A stretch of 64,000 nucleotides of DNA. Origin: Erpetoichthys calabaricus. Lineage: Eukaryota > Chordata > Cladistia > Polypteriformes > Polypteridae. Position numbers and translations under genes: made by a program. Shown here piece by piece: positions 46,501-56,600 of the stretch. Each line of letters begins with the position of its first letter. The stretch's first letter is position 1. The stretch lies in contig NC_041409.2 in NCBI RefSeq assembly GCF_900747795.2, positions 64,854,697-64,918,696 on the forward strand, written 5' to 3'. The notes beneath the pieces were generated by a model. That model was given only the letters and a program-made list of their open reading frames with translations. It had not been told where the DNA came from and did no database searches.

Positions 46501-48158
46501 CTTTGTTACATGACTTCCTACAGTTATTGTACCAGACAGCATTTGAGAAGGCACAATCAATAAATATTCTTAGACGCTTAGGATGCTGGTGTACGTTTTA
46601 AATTATATTAGCCAGATAGTCTGCTGATGGTGAGAGTGCCCAGAAATCTGAAGCTGATGACCCTCTCTGGACTACGTTGCCCTGTCTTTCAAGGCTTCCT
46701 AAAATCAGTAACATGTTCTTTACTTTAGTTGATGTTAAGGGAGAGTTTGTTGTTGTGGTACTACACTGACAAGTCTTTAACCTGCTCCCTGTGGGCTGTT
46801 GTGCTTTGTCATTTTTGTTGGTGATATACAGTGCAATAGAAGTGTTACAGGTATACCTGAAAATGAAATTAAAGCTTTGTCAAGATATCTAGTAATGGGT
46901 AAACTGGGACCAAAGAAATGCAAGGACAGCCACCTTTGGGTACTCCTGTGCTCTGTGTAATTGTGAAAAAGATTCTGTAGTTATCTGCAAAGCGTTTGGA
47001 CTGCCAGTCAGAAAATCTAACAGAGGTGATAGGATCCAAGTCCTTGATTGTAATCAGTTTGAATGAGATTATTGTATTAAATCTTGCTATTATTCTTAAA
47101 GAGATATTTTCCTATTTTCTAGGTGAGTCAAAATGATATGAGAAGTGAGGGAATTGGAATCCACTGGGGATACATTTTGGCAGTATTGGGGATACTAATT
47201 TTAAAAAAAGTAATTTCAAAAACAAAGGTGTATAGTGCTTTTTGCATATTATTGCCAAGGGCATTTTAATATTAAGTGATTTGCTTGGGTGACAAACTGA
47301 GTCAGTACATATTAAACCAGAATACTGTATCTACTGTTCAGAACTCCATGCCACTGTTGGCCTAACACAGAGACCCTTTGCAATTCCTTGCATTACAAGT
47401 TTAATTAATTACATACCTTTCACCAATGCATCTTAAAATTCAGAAATCCACTACATGGGAACACAGTAAGTTAACAGACTTGCTCAGGGTACTCAGTGCT
47501 GAAAAACGTACATTCAAGACTGGCCCATGCCAACATCACATTGCCTAATAGGTAAACTGAAGGTTCCTTTAATTCCTAAAAAGATTCCAGTGACCATTTT
47601 CCTTGGATGATGTGCACGTTGACATTGTCGATACAAAGTAATTAAAATTACAGAAGCATTACTCCAGTTCTTTCTCAAGCTATAATGTCGGGACTGTTTA
47701 GGAAGGAGTTCCAATACCTGCTGTCCACCATCTTTGATCAGATTCACTGGGAACTGGTCATATTCAATACCTTTCAGGGCAAAAGCTAGAAAGAAAAATG
47801 AAAGATATTGATATTATTCGTTGCTGTCACTAAAATTGAGAAGCTCGATGAGGTCCAGTATAATAACTGGAAATGAAAATGCCCTGTACACAAAGTATTG
47901 GTTACTGATAAGCCACTCGCCTTTTGTCCAGGACGGGCGGGGCCGGCTTCTACTCACCGATCCGCACTCGCCAAGAGCAGGAACTCCTGAAGTAGCCATA
48001 GAGCACGGGCTGCAAAAGCACAAAGTAAGGGAGACGACCGTTAGATCGCCATACTTTTACGCTCAGTGACACCCCAAACCCCCCAACCCGGCACCGAACC
48101 CGCTTTTTCTATTTTAGAGCGCGCACCTTGTAATACACACCTTGTCTTTTGCACTCAT
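31515..48158 (-). CDS. GSTZ1: Maleylacetoacetate isomerase / glutathione S-transferase zeta 1, complete, 9 exons
   Basis: The enzyme isomerises maleylacetoacetate to fumarylacetoacetate using glutathione, in tyrosine and phenylalanine breakdown; it also processes dichloroacetate. It is cytosolic and mitochondrial and works as a dimer. Coding exons in gene order: 48141-48158, 47958-48009, 47718-47785, 44499-44579, 43721-43846, 42379-42454, 37378-37430, 32013-32062, 31515-31641. Together they give 651 nt and 216 residues, the human length. The glutathione-site motif SSCSWRVR is at residues 15-22, with Ser16 and Cys17 the expected catalytic pair. [13 protein letters not shown] carries the cis-Pro of the thioredoxin-like N-domain, followed by [13 protein letters not shown]. 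The all-helical C-domain has [24 protein letters not shown] and [12 protein letters not shown], as in mammals. There is no break and no missing key residue. The start at 48158 encodes MSAKDK, close to the usual short zeta N-terminus. Confidence 0.97.
32455..33117. mobile_element. hAT-type MITE with 8-bp target duplication
   Basis: The ends form an inverted repeat of roughly 150-170 bp beginning CAGGGGTCTCAAACTC on the left and CAGGGGGTCTCCGGCTCC when the right end is reversed. Both arms share GCTGCAGGTTTTCATTCTAA-type and TAGTGACCAGTT strings. The flanks TTCTACAT (32447-32454) and TACTACAT (33118-33125) match at seven of eight bases, the hAT duplication size. There is no coding content. It lies in intron 8 of GSTZ1. 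Confidence 0.8.
33126..34917. other. GSTZ1 intron 8, middle part
   Basis: AT-rich intron sequence with no recognised gene or repeat. Confidence 0.4.
34918..37080. mobile_element. Large non-coding element with GGGGCCTCATGTATAA inverted ends
   Basis: Both ends begin GGGGCCTCATGTATAA when read inward, followed by a CGTACGCAC-like stretch (GGTGCGTACGCAC on the left, GCCGTGCGTAGAACTCAC on the right) and by further shared TACGAACATTTCC strings. This suggests a PIF/Harbinger-like element, but I see no transposase or clear target duplication in 2.16 kb. A short SINE-like insertion with the head string CACGGTG(G/C)CGCAG sits inside at about 35840-36190. It occupies intron 8 of GSTZ1. Confidence 0.65.
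35308..35372 (+). repeat. Second copy of the 61-bp TTCGGCTGCTCCC repeat
   Basis: CTTCTTCTTTCAGCTGCTCC, then GTTAGGGGTTGCCACAATGG, then GTCATCTTTTTCTATAT matches the insertion at 42686-42746 with about six differences. It lies inside the GGGGCCTCATGT element and carries no obvious duplication. Confidence 0.75.
37431..39508. other. GSTZ1 intron 6, first part in window order
   Basis: AT-rich, no gene or classifiable repeat recognised. Confidence 0.4.
39517..41223 (+). mobile_element. hAT transposon with a transposase remnant and perfect 8-bp target duplication
   Basis: It starts CAGGCATGTCAAAC and ends with the exact inverse. Both sides carry GTTTAGAG (39509-39516 and 41224-41231). A plus-strand frame from 40512 gives [20 protein letters not shown] and [20 protein letters not shown], then in a shifted frame [15 protein letters not shown]. 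This is the C-terminal dimerisation region of the hAT transposase type related to host GTF2IRD2/ZBED-family genes. The N-terminal BED finger and most of the catalytic core are missing, so it is an internally deleted copy. Another element is nested at 39788-40204. It lies in intron 6 of GSTZ1. Confidence 0.85.
39788..40204. mobile_element. Nested MITE-like element inside the hAT copy
   Basis: The ends CAGGGGCAGCCTTAGGC and, reversed, CAGGGGCGGCTCTAGGC form a 17-bp inverted repeat with three mismatches. The inner sequence is CpG-rich and unlike the surrounding hAT. I could not find a convincing target duplication. Nesting shows that it inserted after the hAT. Confidence 0.6.
41232..42378. other. 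GSTZ1 intron 6, last part in window order
   Basis: AT-rich sequence with a short GATT-rich run near 41680-41715. No gene or repeat family recognised. Confidence 0.4.
42686..42746 (+). mobile_element. 61-bp insertion between perfect 19-bp duplications
   Basis: CATAATAGCTGCTTAGTTC occurs at 42667-42685 and again at 42747-42765, exactly bracketing 61 bp that contain TTCGGCTGCTCCCATTAGGG and GTTGCCACAGCAGATCATC. A second copy of the insert is at 35308-35372. Duplications this long are typical of target-primed retrotransposition, but the insert is shorter than any standard SINE and has no pol III promoter. It may be a severely 5'-truncated end of a longer element. It lies in intron 5 of GSTZ1. 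Confidence 0.85.
42880..43530 (-). mobile_element. LINE reverse transcriptase fragment
   Basis: On the minus strand the translation reads [20 protein letters not shown] followed by [14 protein letters not shown]. These correspond to the (S/A)GLY.GT.SAV..GG and FFPVNSGVRQGCVLAPTLFN blocks of non-LTR reverse transcriptases of the I/Nimb or RTE kind. Several frame breaks are present and the catalytic YADD block is not found. The frame [12 protein letters not shown] at 43507 is only an out-of-frame part of it. It lies in intron 5 of GSTZ1, about 190 bp from exon 5. Confidence 0.65.
43847..44498. other. GSTZ1 intron 4
   Basis: Ordinary AT-rich intron sequence with an A-rich run near 43910. Nothing further seen. 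Confidence 0.5.
44580..46599. other. GSTZ1 intron 3, part
   Basis: AT-rich. Apart from the L2-type tail at 45380-45440, no gene or repeat is recognised. Confidence 0.4.
45380..45440 (+). mobile_element. 3' tail of an L2-like element
   Basis: TAATAATAATAATTC, then ATTACATTTATATAGCGCTT and TTCTCAGTGCTCAAAGCGC. This is the widespread 3' end of fish L2-type LINEs and dependent SINEs; a related tail closes the LINE at 58053-61830. Only the tail is present, as in a strongly 5'-truncated insertion. Confidence 0.65.
46600..47050 (-). mobile_element. LINE reverse transcriptase relic (CR1/L2/Rex1-like)
   Basis: The plus strand contains, in inverse, the order typical of fish LINE reverse transcriptases just after the catalytic motif: TGATGTTAAGGGAGAGTTTG, then GTCTTTAACCTGCTCCCTGT and TCATTTTTGTTGGTGATATA. 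On the gene strand this corresponds to an SDNDE...YREEV.DL...C..NNL.LN..KT pattern. It is heavily decayed. It lies in intron 3 of GSTZ1. Confidence 0.5.
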
Positions 48159-48310
48159 CGTCCCAGCACTGAAGTTTTGCAACGTTTGCCTGGACTCTTA
48201 GCCCGCCACGCTCGCTGCAGCAATAGCCAATCGCACGCACGCACTCAAATCCTCCTCCTCTTGCGCCCCTCTACATTCAGTGACTATGCACTTTTCTATG
48301 ATTTGAGGAC
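48159..48310 (-). promoter_or_regulatory. GSTZ1: GSTZ1 proximal promoter
   Basis: CpG-rich sequence directly upstream of the GSTZ1 start, with a CCAAT box (plus-strand CCAAT at 48227-48231, read as ATTGG on the gene strand) about 70 bp before the ATG. No TATA box is evident. This suits a broadly expressed housekeeping-type gene. The exact transcription start is not visible. Confidence 0.6.
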
Positions 48311-49829
48311 AATGCAAAGCAAGCGGATCTGTTTTATATTATTTACACAGCAAGCGAAGCCCTGAGATGACCTGTCGACGCAAAACCAGGTTGTTCAAAA
48401 TTTGCGCTCGATTTGATAGCTGATGACTTTCGACGAGAGCAGGCAATTCGTGTGGTGGTGTGGAGAACATGCAAACTCCACACTGAGGACTTTCAAGCCA
48501 CAGCCGAACGGGCATCTTTGGGGCTTGGTGGAGTTTGATGCTATGTGCGGCAAATCGCGGAGCAACGGCGTGGGTTTCTGGCCCAACACAAGTTTTGGTA
48601 TTTCATTCATAAAGTTTAACATTACGTAAACACCAATTGTAAAAAAAAAAAACATGAATGAAAACGAGCTTTGCCGGATTCTCTTAAATTCCTGCATAAG
48701 AAGGACCTTTAAATATATCAAATACGTGATCTCGCAAACGTATTGCGACCTTGTCGGAATGAAATTTTCTTATCTGACGGTACGTCTTACTGGAAAGCCT
48801 CTTTGTCTTAGATTATGTCAATAATGGAAAGACAGAGTGCACGCAACCTTAGACATGAAATTACTCATCTTAGTCACGTTTTGGCATTAAAGTTTTGGTG
48901 GGGTCATACCAGAATTTGTATTTATGTGTGCAGACATAACGCTAACATTAACTAATAATATGTCTCTCTTTTGCTAATGACAAGCAAGACCTGCAAGTTC
49001 GAGTACCCTTTGTACTATATACATATTTTAAAAAAATCAAACAATGGGGTATTGATTCCTGGTTTGTCACAATTGGCATTAGATCACCCGTTTGACACCA
49101 TCTTCTTACAAAATACAGTAATACAGATTTTGAATGTTAGGCACACAGAGAGACAGACAACCTCCCACTGTCCACGAAAAAAGTGTTGGCTAAGAGCTGC
49201 CTAAAACAGAATCAGCAATATCTCACTAAAACAGGGGCATCACACCGCTGGCTTCTTTTCCACAAAGTGTGAGGCTTCCTTGGTGGGTTTCTCGGGATTT
49301 AGTGCTGTCGGATGGCCCTCCTCAGCAGTGGGTGAAGATCAAGATACTCTTCAGTGCCTTTCCAATCTGTGAATGTCTTTTGCTTGATGCATTTCTTATA
49401 CTGATCTTTATTTATTTATTTTTTACATTATTCTGGCTACCATTAAGGGAGCAGATTGTACTGGCCTTTTCACACTTCTTTACTGGCTTATGCTGCAAAG
49501 CTTTGACTGAGAAGAAGCTCCAAGCCCCAAGTGCAAAGACATGATTTAGAAAATAAAAAAACAACAGCCCTCATTTAACACCAAGAATAAGGGGCTCTAG
49601 CCTTCAAGCTACATCAATAAATTGGAATATTGTGGTTGCACACGCACACACTCAAGGGTAAATCTATGGCACCACATGGCCATTACAACTAACACCCTGA
49701 GCCGGAGCCAGGCTTGCAGCATCCTGCACAAAGACAATTTCATATACTGTACTACAAAACACTATTTTTCTAGATGAGAAATTATTTTGAGCATATGATG
49801 AACAATTGGAATAATACTTAACAAGACAA
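48311..49829. other. Intergenic sequence between GSTZ1 and POMT2, first part
   Basis: A short GGAGAACATGCAAACTCCAC string near 48463 is a fragment of the SINE body seen at 13942-14296. Otherwise nothing is recognised. Confidence 0.4.
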
Positions 49830-50610
49830 AAAGTTATCTATAGCATCAGCTGACCTTGAGACACTACACGCTCTTTTAAATGTTTGCATCACCATGTCAT
49901 TGAGTAATATTACCTCAAGCTAAACAAGGAAAAAATGCTGTTTTTCAGAAAAATGAAATATGTGAGGCCTTTACAAATAAGCTTGAAAAACAGGTCTTAA
50001 AAATTAAGCAAGAAGTAAAGAATTTAGGCATTATTACAGACTTCAATCTGAACTTCAAAGCATGTATTAACCATATTACTATGGCTGTTTTTTATATATC
50101 ACAAACATATCATGAGTCAGACCTGTTATCATAACTCAAGATGATGGAAAAATTAACAGTTTTAACTGACTAGATAACTATAATGCACTCCTAACAGGGC
50201 TACCTGTGAAAGACACAAATTGTCTGCAGTGAGTTCATAATGCAGCAGTAAGAATCTTAACTACTTAAAGAGAATTTCTATCCAGTCCTACTCATTGTTA
50301 TATTGGTTACTTTTGCCCTTTAGAACTAGAAAATATTCTTAATCAAATATAAATCTTTGAACACTCTGGCCTTTTTATGTTTTGGAGTGCCTGTCCTCTT
50401 ATATTCCAGGTTGAAATCTCAGATGCTCAAGCACTGGTTTGCTTATTCTTCTAACAGACAAGCACAAAAGAAGTGGTGGGGCAGCCTTTTGCTGTGCATC
50501 TAAAATCTGTAATTTATGCCTAATTCAGTAGAAGCTTCTTAAAAGTTATTTTTTTCAGTTTGTTTTTTTCAGAATTCTCTTCTTCCTCTGGTTTTAATAG
50601 ATTATAATAT
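49830..50610 (+). mobile_element. Decayed L2-like LINE, C-terminal part of reverse transcriptase
   Basis: Translation with many interruptions gives the recognisable order LKLNKEKT-like residues, FFRKMKYVRPLQISLKNR, VKNLGIITDFNLNFKACINH, then QGYL, QQ.ES and KYKSLNTLAF. The intact LINE at 58592-60085 has the same order ([55 protein letters not shown]). Stops and frame changes are frequent, so it is old. It lies in the GSTZ1-POMT2 intergenic region. Confidence 0.7.
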
Positions 50611-50659
50611 GTATTGTAATGTCATATACTTTAAAGATTTGCAATCGTTACTAATTTCT

Positions 50660-52600
50660 GCTATCCTCTGTCTTCTTTTCCAGTATTCCTGATGGCATCT
50701 TGTGTCACTGCCACCTGATCAAAGTACTGTTACTCACCTGTGACGTCAGAAGAAATGTGCATGCTCCAACTTTTGGTGAAACCCACTGCATCTAATCGTA
50801 CAGGATGGAGCATCACAACAATAATAAACTACTTTAGCATATTTATGTTTAGCAGAATCAACAGAGGGGGCCAAGTGGTCTTTTGCCCTTAGAATCTTTG
50901 CAGGTTTTTTTTATCCAGCATCTTGCCACCTGGAGATCTCCTCTTCTCCCTTAACATCCAACCATTATAACCGTCAGAGACTTCAAAAATGAGTTTAGTT
51001 AATAGTAATGTAAGACATGTTTAAGGACTCTTACATTAAAATTGTATTATTCATTTATCTGCATGGTGCAATTCTTATTTATTTGTATTTTTATGTATTT
51101 ATTTGTATTTTGTTCTTCAACTTCTTGTAAGCCACTAAGATTGATGTTGTTTTACACTAATTTTCCCAACAAAGACAATATCACATACCCTTCCATACTC
51201 ACCGCTTCCCTGTTAAAGATTCCTACAGAGACACCTTCAGACACAGACTGTAATGGACTCACTTTTTTATTGGACTAACTGCACGTTTCTACACTCGGGC
51301 TCAGACCGAGTTCTTCTTTCAACTATGCAGTGGTCTGATTCTCTAAAACATTAAAATAACCCAAAAATGTAGTCAAGACTTATAGTTCCCAGAACTTTTA
51401 TTACTTCATAAAAACATGTTTGTTAAATGCGCAGTTTAAACTAACCAGGGTAAAGACGTGTGTAGTTGTTCATTCATTGTCTTGAAAATGCACATTTTAT
51501 TGTGTTAATATAAATATTTACTAAGCTAACACAACAGGATATTAAAGTAAAACAAATTAATTTTGCAAGTATTAAAATAACTACTACTGTACTAGCAAGA
51601 ATTTATCTTTTCAAAAATTCCAAGTGTTGCTTCGCCTTATATATAACAAATTAATTACACTGTAGAACTATTATGACTGCTAGATTTTCTCCTGTTTAGT
51701 AAGCCGTTTCACCAGTTCCTAGCATTACCTTTAGCACTTCCAGTTAAGCTGACACGTATATATATATCTGCATGAAGTTAAAGTCTGTATGCTGTATGAA
51801 ATTGCTTTGTACAGTTTATTGAAAAATGCCGTCTAGTCGCTTTATGAACGCAACAGAAATGAAACGTAAGGTCAGCAAGGTGGAGCAACTGACATCACAG
51901 CCTTTGGACGCCAGACCAAAGGTTCGCTCTGACTCAAGCTTGCACTTTACCTTGTCTCCTTCAGATCTCTATGGTTTTATTACTGCTATTCCAGTATCAC
52001 GCAATATACTTAAAATGTAGTCAATATGACTTATTAAAGTGTTGAAAAACATTTTGTAAATGATAAAGGAAGGACAAAAAGAGCTACATTAGTAAGGCAA
52101 GCGCGGTCAGTAATACGAAATTTCTACATAACAAACGCCTCCCTAAAATAACAATAAATCATGTCAGCAGATCTATGTTTTGTACGTTTGTTTAACAATT
52201 GTCCGTTTTTAGAAAATAATTTCTGTAAATTTTTTTATAGGTGGCCCGTGCACTTATTTAAAAAGTATAACACTGGCAATGCCCTGCACATGTCGTGCAA
52301 AAAAAAGCATGCGTTACTTTCCACAATACACCACAGCACAGTAGTGTCTTCTATATAGTCTCAACTTTATAAAAAAAATCTTTTTATTATAAAAACAGTA
52401 CTTTTAATAATATTCAATGCTATTTAAAAATGGTCAGTCAATGGACTGAATTACTCCAACAGTACCTTTAAAGCTGCACACATCTTCGGTCAGCTTAAGT
52501 TGCCTATTAAAGAACGCAGGTACGCCTTTTAATTTTTAAAAGCCCGCCTCCTAAACAGAATAACGCATTTTAATTGGCCACAATAATTGTTAGTGAGAAA
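50660..52600. other. Intergenic sequence between GSTZ1 and POMT2, middle part
   Basis: No gene seen. The 64-codon frame starting at 51826 has no recognisable relatives and no splice support. Confidence 0.4.
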
Positions 52601-52627
52601 AGCGGGACGCACGCTCTCTTTTGGTTT

Positions 52628-52715
52628 GATGGGTAATGTAGTTTTAAATAACGGTATGCCTTTTTGTGGTGTAGCTATAAGGAATCGTTTAAGCACTACA
52701 TTTTCCATGAAGCCC
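52628..52715. promoter_or_regulatory. Inverted pair of ZNF143/Staf-like sites
   Basis: Minus-strand ACTACATTACCCATCA (52628-52643) and plus-strand ACTACATTTTCCATGAAGCC (52695-52714) both resemble the ZNF143/THAP11 site ACTACAATTCCCATnATGC. Such sites are common in vertebrate core promoters, often bidirectional ones. They lie about 1 kb before the POMT2 start. Function is inferred only. Confidence 0.4.
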
Positions 52716-53164
52716 TTTGGTGTGACGTGTCAGGGTCAGACAACGTAGTAGTCTATAACAGTGTTGGATTTTTTTTCCATTATTTTTTCATACCCCCTTC
52801 GTGTTGTCTGTGCGAAATTGATCAGGTTTAGCGAGCATGCTTTTTAGTTACTATTATTATTTTATTACCAGAGAACAAAATGAACATAAAGCGAGGAAAG
52901 GAGAAATTTGACGTAACAATTAGTGGCGATTTCATTTTCCTACTTTATTACTGCTTATGTTCTGGAGATAAATGAAAACCACATTTGCAAAGTATGACTG
53001 ATTTTTGTCTTCGACGTTTGCATGGAGACGCAATTGTATTGAGAGCACCGTGAGGACGCATTTATAGAAATCGTGTTTATGTCTTGCACACAGATGCAGA
53101 TTTTACTTAGAAGAGCTGACTTTAGCTTCCAGTGAAATTTAAAACTTACTGTAAATGCGCCGTG

Positions 53165-53174
53165 GTCACGTGAC
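53165..53174. promoter_or_regulatory. Perfect CLEAR-type E-box upstream of POMT2
   Basis: GTCACGTGAC, a 10-bp palindrome equal to the consensus bound by TFEB/MITF and USF factors. It lies about 520 bp before the POMT2 start codon. An inverted CCAAT (ATTGG) lies about 75 bp further on, near 53244. Confidence 0.5.
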
Positions 53175-53653
53175 TTGGAACGTGTTCTCTCATACAGGCA
53201 CTGGATTCCATGACAACCGCGGGAGCCACTGTCTGACAAATGTGATTGGCCAACGTGAGCGCTGTGATCACATGTTCCGCACGGTGGCGTAAACTTTAGA
53301 ACTTCGCTTGCTTCTTCGAGCCATTTTATGTTTGTTGCACTGCATGAAATAGTTATTTTAAGTAGATGTTGTAGAAGCTTACAAAATACTGAATTTGCTG
53401 TTGTAATAAATCTTCATTTCATGATACTAATATCACTTCGTTCATAATTAAAATGTAGAATGAAGTGCCTTCAGAAACAGCCTTGTCAGTTCTGCATTAG
53501 ATTGGCTGGTAAGTACAATTAAAGATCTTGCAGTAATATTGTTCAAAAATGACCAAATGCGTTTTCCAGTCCGCTGAACTTAACGTTTTTTTGCAGACCC
53601 CTGGGTCATTTGACTGGTTCTTTGTATCGCTCCCTTCGACAAGTTATTTGTCA

Positions 53654-53692
53654 ATGACTATAGCGACTTTTTGCGCACACCATTCAATGTGA
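53654..53692 (+). other. Upstream open reading frame of POMT2
   Basis: A 12-codon frame plus stop begins at ATG 53654 and stops at 53690-53692, leaving one base before the POMT2 ATG at 53694. Its last sense codon is also ATG. If the leader begins upstream of it, ribosomes would need to re-initiate or leak past, lowering POMT2 output. Confidence 0.5.
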
Positions 53693-53693
53693 C

Positions 53694-56600
53694 ATGCCTG
53701 CGCGGGAATCCGAGACAGGTCCACCTCGTCAGGTGCACGAACTTCGAAAGCGGGGAGGCACAGGAAGGCAAGATCAGAAACATGGTCAAAATGGGAGACA
53801 CGACGAACCAATTAAGCCCAACAGGGCCAGCGACGAGCTCCATATATGTCAGAAAACCCCTGGACATGTACCTGCAGTTCACTCCAGAGACTATTCGTTT
53901 TGGCTGTTGCTTGTTCTGCTACTTTCTATCCTCACCAGGTTTTACAAAATCCTGGAACCACCTCACGTATGGTAAGTAAAGTCGCACAACTCGGACTATA
54001 TTAAAAGTCAATGTACAATTGTGAGGCGCATAGCGTTTAGCAGCACTCCAGGAGATTGGTTATGATCTGTGTGTACTGCGAATGTTTCCTTGTGTCCAGA
54101 TATATTTTTTTTCCTGGATACTTAAGTGTACTTTTACAGTCTAATGATTGGTCTCTTGTAAGTGAGAAAGATGTTGTGCCAATGTGTTCCTAGTAATTGA
54201 CAAGCCTCCTATCTTCCTTGTGATGGTCAGGTCTTCTATTGGGATGCAATGATTGATTTTAGTAGCTACTTTTTATATTTTAACAGAGTATTTTTTAAAA
54301 GTGCATAATTGTATTTTTACAGTTTGCAGTGTACCACTCAAGTGGTATAAAATGAGTATTTTTGTTTGTTAACAGCTGCAGTGCTGTAAAAAAAAAAGTT
54401 TTTTTTTCCCCGTTTAGTTTCTTACATTATTGTGTGTATGTGTGTGTATATATATATACACCCATGGTGAATCATTAGGTCACCTACCAAACACTAATCT
54501 TAAATATTAGATCATTTTGAAAAATAAAAATGCAACGTTTTTTAAACTTGTTTATCTACTGAAAAACCACTGCCCATATGAAAACACATTGCATTCTGGA
54601 ACTGGTTATGCCACAGTTAGCAGCAGTGAGTATTACTCACTATGTCACTTCAACATGATGGCATTTGGTTCTAGTTGCCTCTGGGGACTCCTTAATCTTA
54701 GTAATGTTTGTGTATATTTAACATGCAGTAAACCAAATATTGAAACATTCTTCTGCTTTTTCTAATCTGTTTATCTAATCCTCAATTCTCTAGAGATGAT
54801 GTTTATCCTCGGAGCACTGAATGCAAGTTGGAACCCAACTGTGTACTGGGTGCCAGTCTGTCGCTGGGCGCACTAATGCAGTTAAGCTGGGCCAATTCAG
54901 AATCAGCTGTTAACTTCACACATGCATTTGGGCTGTGGGAGAAAAAAATATGTATCTTTCATAGACACTCTGCGTTATATCTGTTGGGCAACATGACAGC
55001 CTGTATTTAAAGACCTAACCTTCTTAATCTCTTTAACTGAATTGAGTTCATTAGTTGGGGGCTTCAGGTTTAGATATCCATATGCTTCATTTCTGATTGC
55101 TTTGAACACAACACGTTTGATGTAATGTTTCTACTTACATTATCTGTTTTTTATACAGCTGTAAATCACAAAAAATTGGCCGAACTTGATGTGAAAAATA
55201 GCATTTAATGCAGGGGATTATTTATTCATTTTCTAAAGCCAGTTTATTTCAATATATATTAGCGGGATGTCTGAAGCCTTTCTCAGCAGCACTGGGTGCA
55301 AGGCAGGAATCAACTGTGGACAGGGCACCAGTCCATCAATGCAGATACTATGTGGATGTGAATTTAGAATCACATTTAAAAAAAATAAAAATAAAAATTG
55401 GAGGAATCTAGAATACCTGGAGAAAACCAATATGGAGAATGTGCAGTTTCGATGTGGAACATGCAAGTTTTACAAGATGAAATGCAAAATCACAATACTG
55501 AAGTTGTGCAGCAGCAGTGCTGACCACCAAGTCACTTTGCAAATAATCAGATAGAGGCAGATGCTTCAGTAGAGCCCATAAAAGTGCTTTTATTGAAAGA
55601 ATATAAACCAAGTGTTGTTATGCACCTCCCACCATTGTCCCTTTGCAGACCGACCAAAACCTGTGTAGCAGTTTTTGCCATGTGGCAGTAATGGATAAAA
55701 TAGATCAATGCAGTGTCATTGCAACAAATACGTAGTATGCAGACTAAAAAATATATATATATATATTTTTTTCTTTTCAGTTGGGATGAGACTCACTTTG
55801 GTAAAATGGGAAGTTACTACATTAATCAAACTTTTTTCTTTGATGTACATCCACCTCTTGGAAAGGTAACTCTTTTTGATTTTGCTTTACCTGATCATGG
55901 GGCCAATATTATTTATTGACTTAATGTCTACAAGGTTGGGGCTGCATTTGAAGTGGCTGAACTATCAGAATGTGCAGAGTTTGAGACCTCCTGATGTGAA
56001 GACTAAAGCCTTATGATGGCTTTAAATCTGTACCTGTATTGTTCTTAAAAGCTTTATATATGGGATCCTTTGCGATAAGTAAAGAATGTTTTCAAATGTA
56101 TTTTACAAGGCATTTCACATTACAGTGCCTGACAAAATCATATACTGTATTACATTTTGCGTATAACCGCAGGAGTCTGTGGCTCTTCTAATAAAGGTCT
56201 TTGTGTTGGCTGTAGATGCTGATTGGGCTGGTAGGGTACCTGACCGGTTATGATGGTACATTCCCATTCCTTAAACCTGGAGATGAGTATGGACAGCACA
56301 GTTACTGGGGCATGCGAGCGGTGAGTTTTTCATAGGCATGCTCTTTTTTGGCTAAAGTAATTGGTGTGAAATGAGTTGTATTTCAGTGCAGATGTTTGAA
56401 GAAATGTATTACATACTCATTACTGAATTATTTCGTCTTAAATAACGGTGGCACAGGGCTGTTGATGCACAGTTTCAGTATTTCGTTTTTTTCTTTTTTT
56501 TTCCTCTGGATACTCCAGTTTTCAACAGAGACACACATTTTAGGTTAGGTGGCAGTTCTACATTGGCTCAGTGGTGGTGTACATCAGTGGGTCCTGTGAA

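Noticed and set aside
51826-52020. 64-codon frame with a good start context
   Set aside because: No known relatives, no splice sites around it, and low-complexity ordinary composition; insufficient to call a gene.
53671-53979. Alternative frame overlapping POMT2 exon 1
   Set aside because: It has no ATG at its start and does not encode the conserved [16 protein letters not shown] region; the frame from 53694 does.
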